Shown here piece by piece: positions 37,713 through 47,763 of a DNA stretch of 64,000 nucleotides (position 1 is its first letter; each line of letters opens with the position of its first letter). The stretch comes from Sphingobacterium spiritivorum ATCC 33861. Its GTDB lineage: Bacteria > Bacteroidota > Bacteroidia > Sphingobacteriales > Sphingobacteriaceae. A model generated the notes under the pieces. It ran no database searches and was not told the DNA's origin. It was given only the letters and a program-made list of their open reading frames with translations. Both the position numbers and the translations under genes were made by a program. The stretch covers positions 682,001-746,000 of the forward strand of contig NZ_GL379771.1 in NCBI RefSeq assembly GCF_000143765.1, given 5' to 3'.

Positions 37713-38873
37713 TCATAATTTTTTAATCTCCTCAAAAAAGAGCTTCCTTCGCTCTTCTAATTCAGAAAAAGAAAATTCCTTAGCTTTTTCTAAACTGTAA
37801 CTTGACATACAACTATAGTAATCAAAGCTTTGACTCAACAAATATAGTTTATCAACGATTTGATTAATATTATTAACATCAACTAATAAATCTTTATTTA
37901 TGAGCTCAGGTATACCTCCAATATTTGTACCAATACATGGCAGGCCGAAGGACATTGCTTCAATAATAGCCCTAGGAAGGCCTTCAGTTCTTGAAACTAA
38001 TAAGAATATATCTGATTCGGCTAAAAGTTTCTTAACTGTTTCAGAAGATACTGATCCCATAAATGACACATTATGTCTTAAACCCAATTCTTGAGCCATA
38101 ATCTCCATATCATTCTTAAAATGTCCCTTCCCAAGCCAAGTCAAATGAATGTTATTGTTATATTTTTCTTTAAATAGCTTTACCGCTTTTAAAGCAATAT
38201 CTGGCGCTTTATACATTTGATCTAAGGAACCAATTGAAATTAGCTCAATCTTCTTATTAGGAACGAGTACTTTCGTTTCAAAAGATATCTCAGAAATAAA
38301 AACATCAGAAGCATAAGTACTAAAGACTGATTCTTTCACGGGATATCTTCTTTGCAAAGTATTCTTTGTTACATATAAAATCGCCGAACAGCTTAAAGCA
38401 GCTTTTTTTTGATATTGAGTAAAAAGATATCTCAGGAATGGACGCAATGGATGCTTTATGACTCCAGGAGCATAAACCTCATGAGGATCACCGACTAGCT
38501 CAAGCGCAAATGGAATATCAAGCTCCTTACAAATCTTAACTGCCAAATATCCTAGAGAACCAGCTCCACGAATTATTATCGCTCCCTCAAAATCTACAAT
38601 ATAACTTTTTATTAATCTTCTTATTTCTCGAATTTGTATAACAAAAGAGAATACTGATTCAAAGGGAATAACTGGTAGGATTTTAACATTATTTACTATA
38701 TGCCCCTCTATTGAAAACAAAGGATTTTCAAACACTCGACCAATAACTTGGACTTCATCAAAGGATTTCAAATATCGCTCCCATAAAGTATTTGAAAAAG
38801 ATGCTTCACCAGAATAATATTTTCCACCTTTTCCTTTTATAAATCTCGCATCTGTGATAAATAATAAATTCAT
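37713..38873 (-). CDS. GT4-family glycosyltransferase
   Basis: 386 residues from ATG at 38873; the frame extends two codons to a TTG. It shows 'NTLWERYLKSFDEVQVIGRV', 'LELVGDPHEVYAPG', 'NKKIELISIGSLDQMYKAPD' and the EX7E motif 'IFLLVSRTEGLPRAIIEAMS'. A retaining GT-B glycosyltransferase that builds the repeat unit on the cytoplasmic face; donor and acceptor are unknown. It sits 3 bases before the beta-helix gene and 6 bases after the next GT4 gene. Confidence 0.9.
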   Translation of the reverse strand: MNLLFITDARFIKGKGGKYYSGEASFSNTLWERYLKSFDEVQVIGRVFENPLFSIEGHIVNNVKILPVIPFESVFSFVIQIREIRRLIKSYIVDFEGAIIIRGAGSLGYLAVKICKELDIPFALELVGDPHEVYAPGVIKHPLRPFLRYLFTQYQKKAALSCSAILYVTKNTLQRRYPVKESVFSTYASDVFISEISFETKVLVPNKKIELISIGSLDQMYKAPDIALKAVKLFKEKYNNNIHLTWLGKGHFKNDMEIMAQELGLRHNVSFMGSVSSETVKKLLAESDIFLLVSRTEGLPRAIIEAMSFGLPCIGTNIGGIPELINKDLLVDVNNINQIVDKLYLLSQSFDYYSCMSSYSLEKAKEFSFSELEERRKLFFEEIKKL

Positions 38874-38879
38874 ACCCAA

Positions 38880-39956
38880 TTATAATTTTTTAAAAAATTG
38901 CAAAAACAAGACCTCAGGATTATACTTTGTAATTGCCCATTTTTTCAAGTTATCTCCTTGCACACCGTTTATATATATATCTTCAATTTTACTAACAGCA
39001 TTGTTGATATCTAGAGGGTTTACTAAACTTTTCTGATATTCTTCTGGTATAGTCTCTTTAATTGGTTCAATATTGGACGCTACGAAAGGTAGACCTGCTA
39101 TCAAAGCTTCAATTAGAGCATTTGGCTGTCCTTCTGATAAAGAAGGAAAGTAAAATACATTCATCGAATTAAGTACCTTTACTACATCTCTTCTATAGCC
39201 TAAAACTATAATTTGATCTGTTAATTTTAACTCTTTAATCATTTCAGAGTAAGTATCATCTACCCCTTTTCCACATAAAATAAAATAGATATTCTTATGT
39301 TGAGAGCAAAGTATTTTTGCAACTTCCCATATGGTTTCGTGATTTTTTTCTCTCGCCAATCTACCCACATGACCGACTACGAAACCATCCTTAGGGATAC
39401 CCAATTCCTCTCTAATATCATCTTTGCAATTCAAAAATTGATCTGCATCAATTCCATTATAAATAACTTCAAAACGATTATCTATATTATTTTTAAAAAA
39501 ATAATTAAATGCAGCCTTAGAATTAGATAGAATATCTGTGGAAAATCTCAACACTAATTTATTCACAAGAAAATTATAGAATAATCTAATAGCGTTTTCC
39601 TTAAAATGATTAGTTGCTCCTCGATAAAAGGTAATTCTTTTTTTTATTCCTACACGATAAGATATAAACATAGTTAATCCTGCAAAGTTACCTGTAAAAT
39701 CAACCACAGAATCGAAATTATTATTTTTCATAAAATTTCTAAACGAACTTATACCTTTAAAATCCAAAAAACCTATTCTTAGAGGAACAATTTCGATATC
39801 TTCAATTTTAAGATATTCATTTTCTAAGGCTCCTTTGTTACCACTTTTGCAAAGTACAACAGGTATTAGCTTTTTATTATAGTATTTTAAAAATCGTAAC
39901 AAATAGTTTTCTATTCCTCCAGAATTCAAATCATTAATAATAAAGAGTACTTTCAT
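38880..39956 (-). CDS. GT4-family glycosyltransferase
   Basis: 358 residues. It begins 'MKVLFIINDLNSGGIENYLL', the classic GT4 nucleotide-sugar GT-B opening. The C-terminal domain has 'KDGFVVGHVGRLAREKNHET' and 'NVFYFPSLSEGQPNALIEAL' (EX7E variant). No membrane helix. It lies 3 bases after the EpsG-like polymerase gene. With the other two GT4 enzymes and the GT2 it gives four transferases for the repeat unit. Confidence 0.91.
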   Translation of the reverse strand: MKVLFIINDLNSGGIENYLLRFLKYYNKKLIPVVLCKSGNKGALENEYLKIEDIEIVPLRIGFLDFKGISSFRNFMKNNNFDSVVDFTGNFAGLTMFISYRVGIKKRITFYRGATNHFKENAIRLFYNFLVNKLVLRFSTDILSNSKAAFNYFFKNNIDNRFEVIYNGIDADQFLNCKDDIREELGIPKDGFVVGHVGRLAREKNHETIWEVAKILCSQHKNIYFILCGKGVDDTYSEMIKELKLTDQIIVLGYRRDVVKVLNSMNVFYFPSLSEGQPNALIEALIAGLPFVASNIEPIKETIPEEYQKSLVNPLDINNAVSKIEDIYINGVQGDNLKKWAITKYNPEVLFLQFFKKL

Positions 39957-39959
39957 AAA

Positions 39960-41156
39960 TTAATATATTAAATCACCACTTGACATTGGTTTTTTAAAAA
40001 GAATGTCGAAAAATAAAAAACTATCTCCATCCATATAACTTTTCTCAATATTATATCTGGTGACAATGATTTGAGTAATTAAAACACAAATAAAAAATCC
40101 AATAAAAAAAAGAGGTGCTTTTTTTACCTTAGATGCTTGCATATCCAATATGAGGATAATTACAAAAAACATTTTAATAAATAGACTATATCGCAAATAA
40201 ATGGTTGGTATGGAATAAAAAACATTTAAGACGGCAATCAATAGAAAGGCAATCAAGTGGTATTGTTGCTTTGTTTTAATTTTAAACAAAAGATAAATAT
40301 ACATCGCATAGATCCAAACATTCTGCACCAAATATATCATCATCCCACCAAAACCACCCTCTCTTATACCTTGTGTTACAAAATCCTTATCCGCCTTTAT
40401 GTAAGCGTCACTCTTTGAAGCTAATGCCCCACCAAAACCAATTGAACTAAAGATACTTATTAGAAAATCCTTTGGTAATAATAGAAAAAGGAAAGAAAAT
40501 AAAAAGGCAGCTTTAATCAAATAGTGCTTATGAATGATGAACTTTATAAAAAAATAAGCAAAAGCAAAAACAAGTAACCCAAAATGAATATTTATAGAAA
40601 GGAGAAGAAGTAGTATTGGTATCCACTTTTTGTTAAGAAAAAATCCTTGAAAATAAGCATATAAAGTAACACTTGCAGCTAGCATAAACCTAGTTCCAGA
40701 AAACAAATCCAAAAAAGAAATAGACGTTACAACCAATATCAAGGATATAAGAAACTCTTTCCTATTTAATTTAAGAAAAAGTACTATCTCTGACCATATA
40801 TTAAATAGGAGACCAACTGCAATAATAGTTACAGTAAAAAATACTATTTGAACCTTTATTCCGATATCAGATGCTATCTTAAATAGCAACTGGAGAATAA
40901 AATCCTGACTATTTGATAAATTGTAAAGAATAAAAGGTATATAATTCCAACTTTTGAAATCTTCGTAGATTTCAATATATCTTGACTTATCATCTGAATA
41001 GTTAGGAATGTATAAATAGCTCAATATGCCTATAAATACAATAAACAGCGTTAACGCAAACTTAGATTTCTTAATAATTCCTACTAATATAGTAGGCAAA
41101 GCCAAAAAAGGAGATATTAAAAAGAGTAAAATATTTATAATATTAATTGGCATCAT
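39960..41156 (-). CDS. EpsG-family membrane protein, likely Wzy-type polymerase
   Basis: 398 residues, two tandem ATGs. About ten hydrophobic segments and the EpsG-type motif 'NYSDDKSRYIEIYEDF' after the second helix, then 'SFLDLFSGTRFMLAASVTLYAYF' typical of EpsG/Wzy proteins. It probably joins repeat units on the periplasmic face of the inner membrane after Wzx flips them. Very AT-rich. It lies 3 bases upstream of a GT4 gene and abuts the asparagine-synthetase-like gene. Confidence 0.85.
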   Translation of the reverse strand: MMPINIINILLFLISPFLALPTILVGIIKKSKFALTLFIVFIGILSYLYIPNYSDDKSRYIEIYEDFKSWNYIPFILYNLSNSQDFILQLLFKIASDIGIKVQIVFFTVTIIAVGLLFNIWSEIVLFLKLNRKEFLISLILVVTSISFLDLFSGTRFMLAASVTLYAYFQGFFLNKKWIPILLLLLSINIHFGLLVFAFAYFFIKFIIHKHYLIKAAFLFSFLFLLLPKDFLISIFSSIGFGGALASKSDAYIKADKDFVTQGIREGGFGGMMIYLVQNVWIYAMYIYLLFKIKTKQQYHLIAFLLIAVLNVFYSIPTIYLRYSLFIKMFFVIILILDMQASKVKKAPLFFIGFFICVLITQIIVTRYNIEKSYMDGDSFLFFDILFKKPMSSGDLIY

Positions 41157-42971
41157 CTAAAATGATATATTAAATTCTTCACACCACAAAGCTAAAATAT
41201 ATAGTTTCCATATACTAAAAGAATAATCATATTTATTTTCTAAGTGCTCGCCGAGCTGTTTCTTGAATTTTAACACATCTAAATTCGGAACGGAATGTAA
41301 GAATGCATCATTTAATTTAGACAAAATATCATCTTTCAACTCCCCTCGAATCCATGCATTTAATGGAATAGCAAAACCTTTTTTAGGCTGTGTAAAAACT
41401 TCTTCAGGAATATATTCTTTTAAAATATCTCTAATGATTCTCTTTGTAACTCCATTTTTAAACCGGTATGAAATAGGTAAGGTTCTGGCAAACTCAATAA
41501 TCCTATAATCCAAAAACGGACTTCTTGATTCGACAGAGAAAGCCATACTGGCTCTGTCAACCTTTACATTGCTATCATTCTCAAGCCATAATTTTATATT
41601 GAAATCTGCTGCTCGTTGTAAAGGTTCTTTTGATAGTTTTCTAAATTGAGGATAATATTTGTCAACCCATGTATAATCTTTTTTAAGATTTAAAGAATCA
41701 AATGAAGTAAATATCTTCACTATAAGCTCATTTTCGTCCTTAGAAGACAAAAAACCTTTCAACGTTTCTGGTCTTGTTCCTAGAATAATATGATAAGGTA
41801 TTTTACTTAATGCTTTTCTGATTGTGAAAGGAATACCAGCAACTTTTTTGAATTTATCTACTAACATTAAATGCCAGTAACCAATAAAGCTTTCATCTCC
41901 ACCATCACCAGAAAGTGCTACAGTAACATCATCTTTAGTTATTTTATTTAACAGTAATGAAGGCAGAGCAGAACTATCTGCAAAAGGTTCATCATAGACT
42001 TTAGTAAAGTCTTTTAACATTTGTAAAATCTGCTCCGGATTACATAACGTTTCCTTATGGTTACTCCCTATAATACTTGCATATTGCTGTGCTATCTTAC
42101 TTTCATCATATTTAGGATCTTCAAAAGCTATTGTAAATGTATTGATAGGAACTGAAGAATGCTTAGCAGCAATAGCAGAGACTAAAGCCGAATCAATACC
42201 TCCTGATAAAAAAGAACCTAAGGGTACATCTGCCTGCATTCTTATTTTTACAGCATTAATTATTAAAGCATGTAGTTGTTCTTTTGCTTCTCCATACGTT
42301 AGAGTTGTGGTTTCAACTTCTTTTAAATCCCAATATTTTTCTATTTTTTTTGTTTTATTATTTAAATCAATAGATAAAGTATGTCCAGGCTGAAGCTTGA
42401 ATACATCTTCAAAGATTGTTAATGGACTTGGAATATATCCACAATCCAGATAAATGGAAACTGCTTCTTTAGATATCTGAAGGTTTTTATTTACCAAAGG
42501 TCTTAATTGGCTACAAATCTCATAAGCCCCGTCTTTCCAATAATAGAAAAAAGGTTTTACTCCTAACCGGTCTCTTGCACAAAATATCTCACCTTTTACC
42601 TCATCATAAATAGCAAAAGCAAACATTCCGTTAAGACGAGATACGAATTCCTTTCCCCAATATGCATAGCCTTTTATAAGTACTTCAGTATCACTGGTTG
42701 TCTCAAAACTAAATCCACAACTGATCAATTCCTCTCTTATGTCTTTGAAATTGTATATTTCGCCATTAAAAACAATATGAAATTGTTCAAAAGAATAAGG
42801 TTGATTAGATCTTTTATCTAAATCCAATATAGCTAAACGTAAATGACCTAAAATTATTTCCTTAACTTTATTAATCTGTAAATTATCAGGTCCGCGAAAA
42901 GAAATCGAATTCAATTTCTTTCGTACTTGTTCTTCTTTGCAACTGAAATTAGTTAAATATATTCCGCACAT
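41157..42971 (-). CDS. AsnB-type glutamine amidotransferase in a polysaccharide cluster
   Basis: 604 residues. Met1 is followed by the nucleophile Cys2 in 'MCGIYLTNF' of the class II glutaminase domain, with 'SFRGPDN' and 'FNGEIYNFKDIREEL'. The synthetase domain has the pyrophosphate loop 'SFLSGGIDSALVSAIAAKH' and 'DDVTVALSGDGGDESFIGY'. Housekeeping asparagine synthesis is possible, but homologues inside O-antigen or capsule clusters amidate uronic acids (for example HexNAcA to HexNAcAN). A UDP-HexNAc dehydrogenase and 4-epimerase nearby make that likely here. Confidence 0.9.
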   Translation of the reverse strand: MCGIYLTNFSCKEEQVRKKLNSISFRGPDNLQINKVKEIILGHLRLAILDLDKRSNQPYSFEQFHIVFNGEIYNFKDIREELISCGFSFETTSDTEVLIKGYAYWGKEFVSRLNGMFAFAIYDEVKGEIFCARDRLGVKPFFYYWKDGAYEICSQLRPLVNKNLQISKEAVSIYLDCGYIPSPLTIFEDVFKLQPGHTLSIDLNNKTKKIEKYWDLKEVETTTLTYGEAKEQLHALIINAVKIRMQADVPLGSFLSGGIDSALVSAIAAKHSSVPINTFTIAFEDPKYDESKIAQQYASIIGSNHKETLCNPEQILQMLKDFTKVYDEPFADSSALPSLLLNKITKDDVTVALSGDGGDESFIGYWHLMLVDKFKKVAGIPFTIRKALSKIPYHIILGTRPETLKGFLSSKDENELIVKIFTSFDSLNLKKDYTWVDKYYPQFRKLSKEPLQRAADFNIKLWLENDSNVKVDRASMAFSVESRSPFLDYRIIEFARTLPISYRFKNGVTKRIIRDILKEYIPEEVFTQPKKGFAIPLNAWIRGELKDDILSKLNDAFLHSVPNLDVLKFKKQLGEHLENKYDYSFSIWKLYILALWCEEFNISF

Positions 42972-42973
42972 AC

Positions 42974-43837
42974 TTAAAATGTTTTTAAAAGATTTCTAAC
43001 AAATCTTAGATCAAAAGGTTTCTTTCTAAAGCCCCGAAAATTATAATACCAGCCTAGTTTCTTCTGTCCTTTTAGTATATAAAAATATGATAAAATATAT
43101 TCAATTCGAGCCATTATATTTTTACTAACCCTAAAAATATCATCACCATACTCATCAACAATAAATTTATATCCCTGGATTGAATTCTCAATCTTTGTAA
43201 GAGACATTTTTTCATTTGATATACTATCATGCCCAATGTGATATGTTCGCACAATAGAATCAGAAAAAAATTGCTTTTCCTTTTTTGCTAATCCAATATA
43301 AGCAATCACTTCAAATGCTCTAATGTTTTCGTTGTATCGGAACCCATTTTCAATTATCTGTCTTCTGTATGTACATACCCACTCCCCAATATTAAAAAGA
43401 TTTTTTATAAAATAGTCAAAATCTACAACCTTATTATTATGCATAGGATTACTTGCTTCTTTACCACTGCTATCGACCACTCTAAACCTGAAACAACTTA
43501 TTTCCGCATGTTCATCCATTATGCTGATCATATCGGCTAAAGCAGTAGGCATAAATTCATCATCACTATCTAAAAAAGTTATCAAATCACTATCTGATGC
43601 TATCTGACTTAACCCCATATTACGTGCAACACTTACACCTTTATTTTCTATACACTGATGATATTTAATTCGAGAATCATGTGTATATTTCTGTACGATC
43701 ATTTTCGTGTTATCGGCTGAAGCATCATCAATAATTAACATCTCAAAATTCTGATGACTTTGATTCAAAATAGATTGTATTGCTCTTTCTATCAAATCAC
43801 CTCTATTATATGTTGGAGTAATGATACTTATTTTCAT
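42974..43837 (-). CDS. GT2-family glycosyltransferase
   Basis: 287 residues. It begins 'MKISIITPTYNRGDLIERAI', followed by 'MLIIDDASADNTKMIVQKY' and 'NKGVSVARNMGL' with 'ITFLDSDDEFMP' (DXD-like), the GT-A fold of family 2. No membrane helix. It overlaps the flippase gene by 4 bases and precedes the amidotransferase gene by 2. It probably adds one sugar of the repeat unit; the donor is unknown. Confidence 0.93.
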   Translation of the reverse strand: MKISIITPTYNRGDLIERAIQSILNQSHQNFEMLIIDDASADNTKMIVQKYTHDSRIKYHQCIENKGVSVARNMGLSQIASDSDLITFLDSDDEFMPTALADMISIMDEHAEISCFRFRVVDSSGKEASNPMHNNKVVDFDYFIKNLFNIGEWVCTYRRQIIENGFRYNENIRAFEVIAYIGLAKKEKQFFSDSIVRTYHIGHDSISNEKMSLTKIENSIQGYKFIVDEYGDDIFRVSKNIMARIEYILSYFYILKGQKKLGWYYNFRGFRKKPFDLRFVRNLLKTF

Positions 43838-45288
43838 TTTTTTATCATTTTTGATTTTACAATGTCAAATAAATCATCTGTTTGTGTGAATCTTAATAAT
43901 TTTGCCACAAAAAGGAATAAAATCAAATTAAAGAATGTAAGTAATAACATATAAGAATAAGACAAATTCATATTCGGTATTATCATTCTAAAAAAATAAT
44001 ATGAAGCAAATAAAGACAAACTTAAACATAGAATTTTTGTAACATCTATAAGTTGTTCAAAGAAACTATATGGAATCACCTTAGCTGAATAATAAATATT
44101 CAATAGAAATAGTATTACCGCATTGATCAAGAAACTTATAACGAGTGCCTGTATTCCCTTGAAATAAGCTATAAAAACAATAATTGAAATAACTATTTTC
44201 ATGATGATTTCCATTTTTAATATCAAATCTGTCCTCCCCATAATTTTTAAAGTGTTTGTATTGAGAGAATGGAGTGGCAGAAAAATACCGGCATAACAAA
44301 ATATCGAAAAATAGGTAGATGCTACAGACCAGTCTTTTCCCAATATTTTAATAAAAAAAATATCTCCCCAAAAGGAGATAGAAATCATAATAAATGAAAT
44401 AACAAATATGCTATAAGTAATAAATTTTTTAAACTTTATTTTTAATTGATTTACATCATTTTGATACTCTGCTAAAATTGGAAAAGAAACTTTCCCAATC
44501 ATCATTATCAATACTGTTGAAGGGTATTGAGAAAATGTATTGGCCCTGTCAAAAAAACCTAAACTTCTTAATGGAAAGAACTTACCGATAACAATATTAT
44601 AAATATTATTGAAGATATTTCCTAAAATACCTGTCAGTAATAGTTTATAACCAAAATCAAAATGTTTTTTAAATTTTTTTCTTGAGAATACAAGAGAGGG
44701 TTTCCAATCACAAAGTGTCCAAAATATCAAAATATTTACAATCTGAATACTTAAATAAGAATAAACCAAACTCCACACACCATATCCGTAGTAACCTCCC
44801 ATTACTCCTACAGTAGATCCCATCACAACTCCAGGAATGTTATAAATTGTAATTTTTTTAAAATCTAATCTTTTAATCAAAATTGTTATCTGAACAGCAT
44901 ATAAAGATGACAGAATAAATATAAGTCCATACATCCTTAAAATATCGATTAATATAGGTATATTATAAAATGAAGCTATCCAAGGGGCACATGCAAAGAG
45001 TAATACATACAAAATAATGCTGCTAATAATATTAGTTATAAATACTGTAGAATAATCGCTATTATCTATATCCTGAGATCGTATCAACGAACTTGTAAGT
45101 CCTGCATCAATTAATGTATTGGCTATGGCAATAAAAATAGTTACCATACCTATTAACCCGAAATCTTCAGGACTCAAGAGTTTCGCTAAAAAAATATTTG
45201 TTGCAAAAGAAATACCTTTGACAACAAAATTATCTAAAAAGGTCCATATTAAACCTGAAATTGTCTTATTCTTAAAAGAATTTTCCAT
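43834..45288 (-). CDS. Wzx-type polysaccharide flippase (MOP superfamily)
   Basis: 484 residues with 12-14 predicted membrane helices. It begins 'FKNKTISGLIWTFLDNFVVKG' and has 'NIFLAKLLSPEDFGLIGMVTI', typical of the lipopolysaccharide/PST-type oligosaccharide flippases, and 'GILGNIFNNIYNIVIGKFFP'. It flips undecaprenyl-linked repeat units across the inner membrane. It starts the AT-rich block after a 155-base gap downstream of the sugar dehydrogenase gene. Confidence 0.94.
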   Translation of the reverse strand: MENSFKNKTISGLIWTFLDNFVVKGISFATNIFLAKLLSPEDFGLIGMVTIFIAIANTLIDAGLTSSLIRSQDIDNSDYSTVFITNIISSIILYVLLFACAPWIASFYNIPILIDILRMYGLIFILSSLYAVQITILIKRLDFKKITIYNIPGVVMGSTVGVMGGYYGYGVWSLVYSYLSIQIVNILIFWTLCDWKPSLVFSRKKFKKHFDFGYKLLLTGILGNIFNNIYNIVIGKFFPLRSLGFFDRANTFSQYPSTVLIMMIGKVSFPILAEYQNDVNQLKIKFKKFITYSIFVISFIMISISFWGDIFFIKILGKDWSVASTYFSIFCYAGIFLPLHSLNTNTLKIMGRTDLILKMEIIMKIVISIIVFIAYFKGIQALVISFLINAVILFLLNIYYSAKVIPYSFFEQLIDVTKILCLSLSLFASYYFFRMIIPNMNLSYSYMLLLTFFNLILFLFVAKLLRFTQTDDLFDIVKSKMIKK

Positions 45289-45443
45289 TATAAATATCCT
45301 TTAATTTCGTCAAACTGAAACTAGCTAGATGAAATTATTACATCAAAGCACAAACTCATTATAAAGGCAAACGACAATCTTCTTCGTATTATTAAAAGGA
45401 AATATCCAAAAATTTGCAACAGCATTTATCAAAAAAATATCCA

Positions 45444-46742
45444 TCACAATTTACCATCACAATTCTTAAAAACACCTTTAACATCATAAATAATTCCATT
45501 ACCTTGTTCTAAAAACTGTGATAAATCCATTTCGAAGAACTCCTTATGAGCTACCCCAACCACAACTGCTTTAAAACTATTTTTTGTAATATCAGTATAA
45601 TTAATATCATTCACTGTTTTAAGACCATATTCTTTCATGACGTCTTCCGGTTTTGCCCATGGATCCAAAATCGTTACCTTCATCGAATATTCTTCTAAGG
45701 CTTTTATTACATCTACAATTTTTGTATTACGAACATCTGGACAATTCTCCTTAAATGTAATCCCTAACATCAGGATTTCTGCTCCATTTACGTTAATACC
45801 TTTTTTTATCATCAATTTGACAACCTGAGAAGCTACATATTCACCCATACTATCATTTAATCTTCGTCCAGCTAATATAATCTCTGGATGATATCCATGT
45901 TCCTGTGCTTTCTGTGCCAGATAATATGGATCTACACCTATGCAATGACCACCTACCAATCCCGGTTTGAATGGTAAAAAATTCCATTTTGTTCCGGCAG
46001 CTTTCAGAACCGCATGAGTATCTATATCTAAAATATTAAAGATCTTTGCAAGCTCATTTACAAAGGCAATATTGATATCGCGTTGTGAGTTCTCTATAAC
46101 TTTTGCCGCCTCAGCAACTTTTATTGTCGGTGCTAAATGCGTACCGGCAGTGATAACAGACTTATAAACATTATCTACATCTACACCAATTTCGGGAGTA
46201 GATCCGGATGTAACTTTTAATATTTTTTCTACGGTATGTTCTTTATCTCCCGGATTGATTCTCTCCGGTGAATAACCAGCATAGAAATCGACATTAAACT
46301 TTAAACCCGATATTCTTTCCAATACAGGAATACATTCTTCCTCTGTAACACCTGGATAAACTGTTGATTCATAAACCACGATATCTCCTTTTTTCAATAC
46401 TTTACCTACAGTCTCTGAGGATTTATATAATGGAGTCAGATCAGGTCTGTTATGTTTATCTACCGGGGTAGGAACTGTTATTACATAGAAATTCGCTTCT
46501 TCAATATCACTCAGATTATTGGAACAATAAAGACCGTTAGTATTTGAAGAATAAGGGTTTTTATCCTGCAAAACATCTTGTAAAATATTGTCTTCAACTT
46601 CTAAAGTTACATCTTTTCCACTCATCAGTTCTGTAATGCGTTTTTGATTAATATCAAAACCCACTACAGGATATTTTGTGGCGAACAAACGAGCTAATGG
46701 TAAGCCTACATATCCTAAACCTATTACAGCTATTTTTTTCAT
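45444..46742 (-). CDS. UDP-HexNAc 6-dehydrogenase (WbpO/TviB-like), copy 1
   Basis: 432 residues. The NAD-binding N-terminus is '[18 protein letters not shown]'. '[20 protein letters not shown]' and '[17 protein letters not shown]' are family motifs, and the catalytic Cys is in '[15 protein letters not shown]'. The length and motifs fit the WbpO/TviB group (UDP-GalNAc or UDP-GlcNAc to the uronic acid) rather than UDP-glucose dehydrogenase. It follows the 4-epimerase gene by 28 bases, the TviB/TviC pairing for UDP-GalNAcA. A paralogue lies at 53906-55204. Confidence 0.93.
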   Translation of the reverse strand: MKKIAVIGLGYVGLPLARLFATKYPVVGFDINQKRITELMSGKDVTLEVEDNILQDVLQDKNPYSSNTNGLYCSNNLSDIEEANFYVITVPTPVDKHNRPDLTPLYKSSETVGKVLKKGDIVVYESTVYPGVTEEECIPVLERISGLKFNVDFYAGYSPERINPGDKEHTVEKILKVTSGSTPEIGVDVDNVYKSVITAGTHLAPTIKVAEAAKVIENSQRDINIAFVNELAKIFNILDIDTHAVLKAAGTKWNFLPFKPGLVGGHCIGVDPYYLAQKAQEHGYHPEIILAGRRLNDSMGEYVASQVVKLMIKKGINVNGAEILMLGITFKENCPDVRNTKIVDVIKALEEYSMKVTILDPWAKPEDVMKEYGLKTVNDINYTDITKNSFKAVVVGVAHKEFFEMDLSQFLEQGNGIIYDVKGVFKNCDGKL

Positions 46743-46770
46743 TTTTATATTTTATGGAAGTTGAGAATAA

Positions 46771-47739
46771 TTATTTCAGATTTTGCCAGTACCATTTTAC
46801 AGCCTCTTTGAGACCTGAACGTATGGTATGACTTGGTTCATATCCTAATAAACGACGAGCCTTTTCTACAGAAGCGAGAGAATGAGGTATATCTCCCTGA
46901 CGATTAGGTCCGTGAATGACTTCTACATTTGCTATTTCGCTGTCATATTCACTTAGAGCGTCTTTCAAATAGGCTAACAATTGGTTTAAAGTAGTACGGT
47001 CACCAACAGCAGTATTATACACTGTATTCACCGCTTCGCTGTTAACTGTATTCATAGCCAATTCATTCATCTGAATGACATTATCAATATAGGTAAAATC
47101 TCTTGAATAGTCTCCGCTGCCATTAACAACCGGACTTTCATGTTTCATAAGCTGCTTTACAAATAATGGAATAACTGCGGCATACGCTCCATTTGGATCC
47201 TGACGACGTCCGAATACATTAAAGTACCGTAATCCGATCGTTTCTAATCCGTATGTTTTAGAAAAAATTTCTGCATAAAGCTCATTAACATATTTCGTTA
47301 TGGCATAAGGCGAAAGAGGTTTTCCTATTTTTTCTTCTATCTTAGGCAATGCTTCTGAATCTCCATAGGTAGAGGATGAAGCTGCATAAATAAAACGTTT
47401 TACGTTCGCATCACGGGCTGCAACAAGCATATTCAAAAAGCCTGAAACATTGACTTCATTGGATGTCTGAGGGTCTTTAATAGAACGAGGTACTGATCCT
47501 AACGCTGCCTGATGCAAAACATAATCAACACCTTTGACTGCCTTTTCACAGTCAGAAACATTTCGGATATCTCCTTCAATCAATTCAAAATTGGTATTGT
47601 GAGCATGCTGTTCTAAATTATGTCGATGCCCAGTCGCAAAATTATCCAAAACCACAACCTGATGACCTTTTGACAAAAAGTATTCTGTTAAATTTGATCC
47701 GATAAAACCTGCGCCGCCAGTAATTAATATTTTACTCAT
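46771..47739 (-). CDS. UDP-HexNAc 4-epimerase, WbpP/TviC-like SDR
   Basis: 322 residues. The N-terminal motif is 'ILITGGAGFIGSNLTEYFL', the catalytic S-YxxxK is in 'AASSSTYGDSEAL' and 'PLSPYAITKYVNE', and 'RYFNVFGRRQDPNGAYAAVI' is typical of the WbpP/TviC (UDP-GlcNAc/GalNAc or UDP-GlcNAcA/GalNAcA) group. It lies 28 bases before the dehydrogenase and 24 after rfbA. Together they predict UDP-GalNAcA. Confidence 0.92.
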   Translation of the reverse strand: MSKILITGGAGFIGSNLTEYFLSKGHQVVVLDNFATGHRHNLEQHAHNTNFELIEGDIRNVSDCEKAVKGVDYVLHQAALGSVPRSIKDPQTSNEVNVSGFLNMLVAARDANVKRFIYAASSSTYGDSEALPKIEEKIGKPLSPYAITKYVNELYAEIFSKTYGLETIGLRYFNVFGRRQDPNGAYAAVIPLFVKQLMKHESPVVNGSGDYSRDFTYIDNVIQMNELAMNTVNSEAVNTVYNTAVGDRTTLNQLLAYLKDALSEYDSEIANVEVIHGPNRQGDIPHSLASVEKARRLLGYEPSHTIRSGLKEAVKWYWQNLK

Positions 47740-47763
47740 GAATTATTTATATGATTTAGCTTT

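Noticed and set aside
41157..42971. Housekeeping asparagine synthetase
   Set aside because: Possible by sequence, but its place between flippase/GT2 and polymerase genes fits sugar amidation better; kept as an alternative only.
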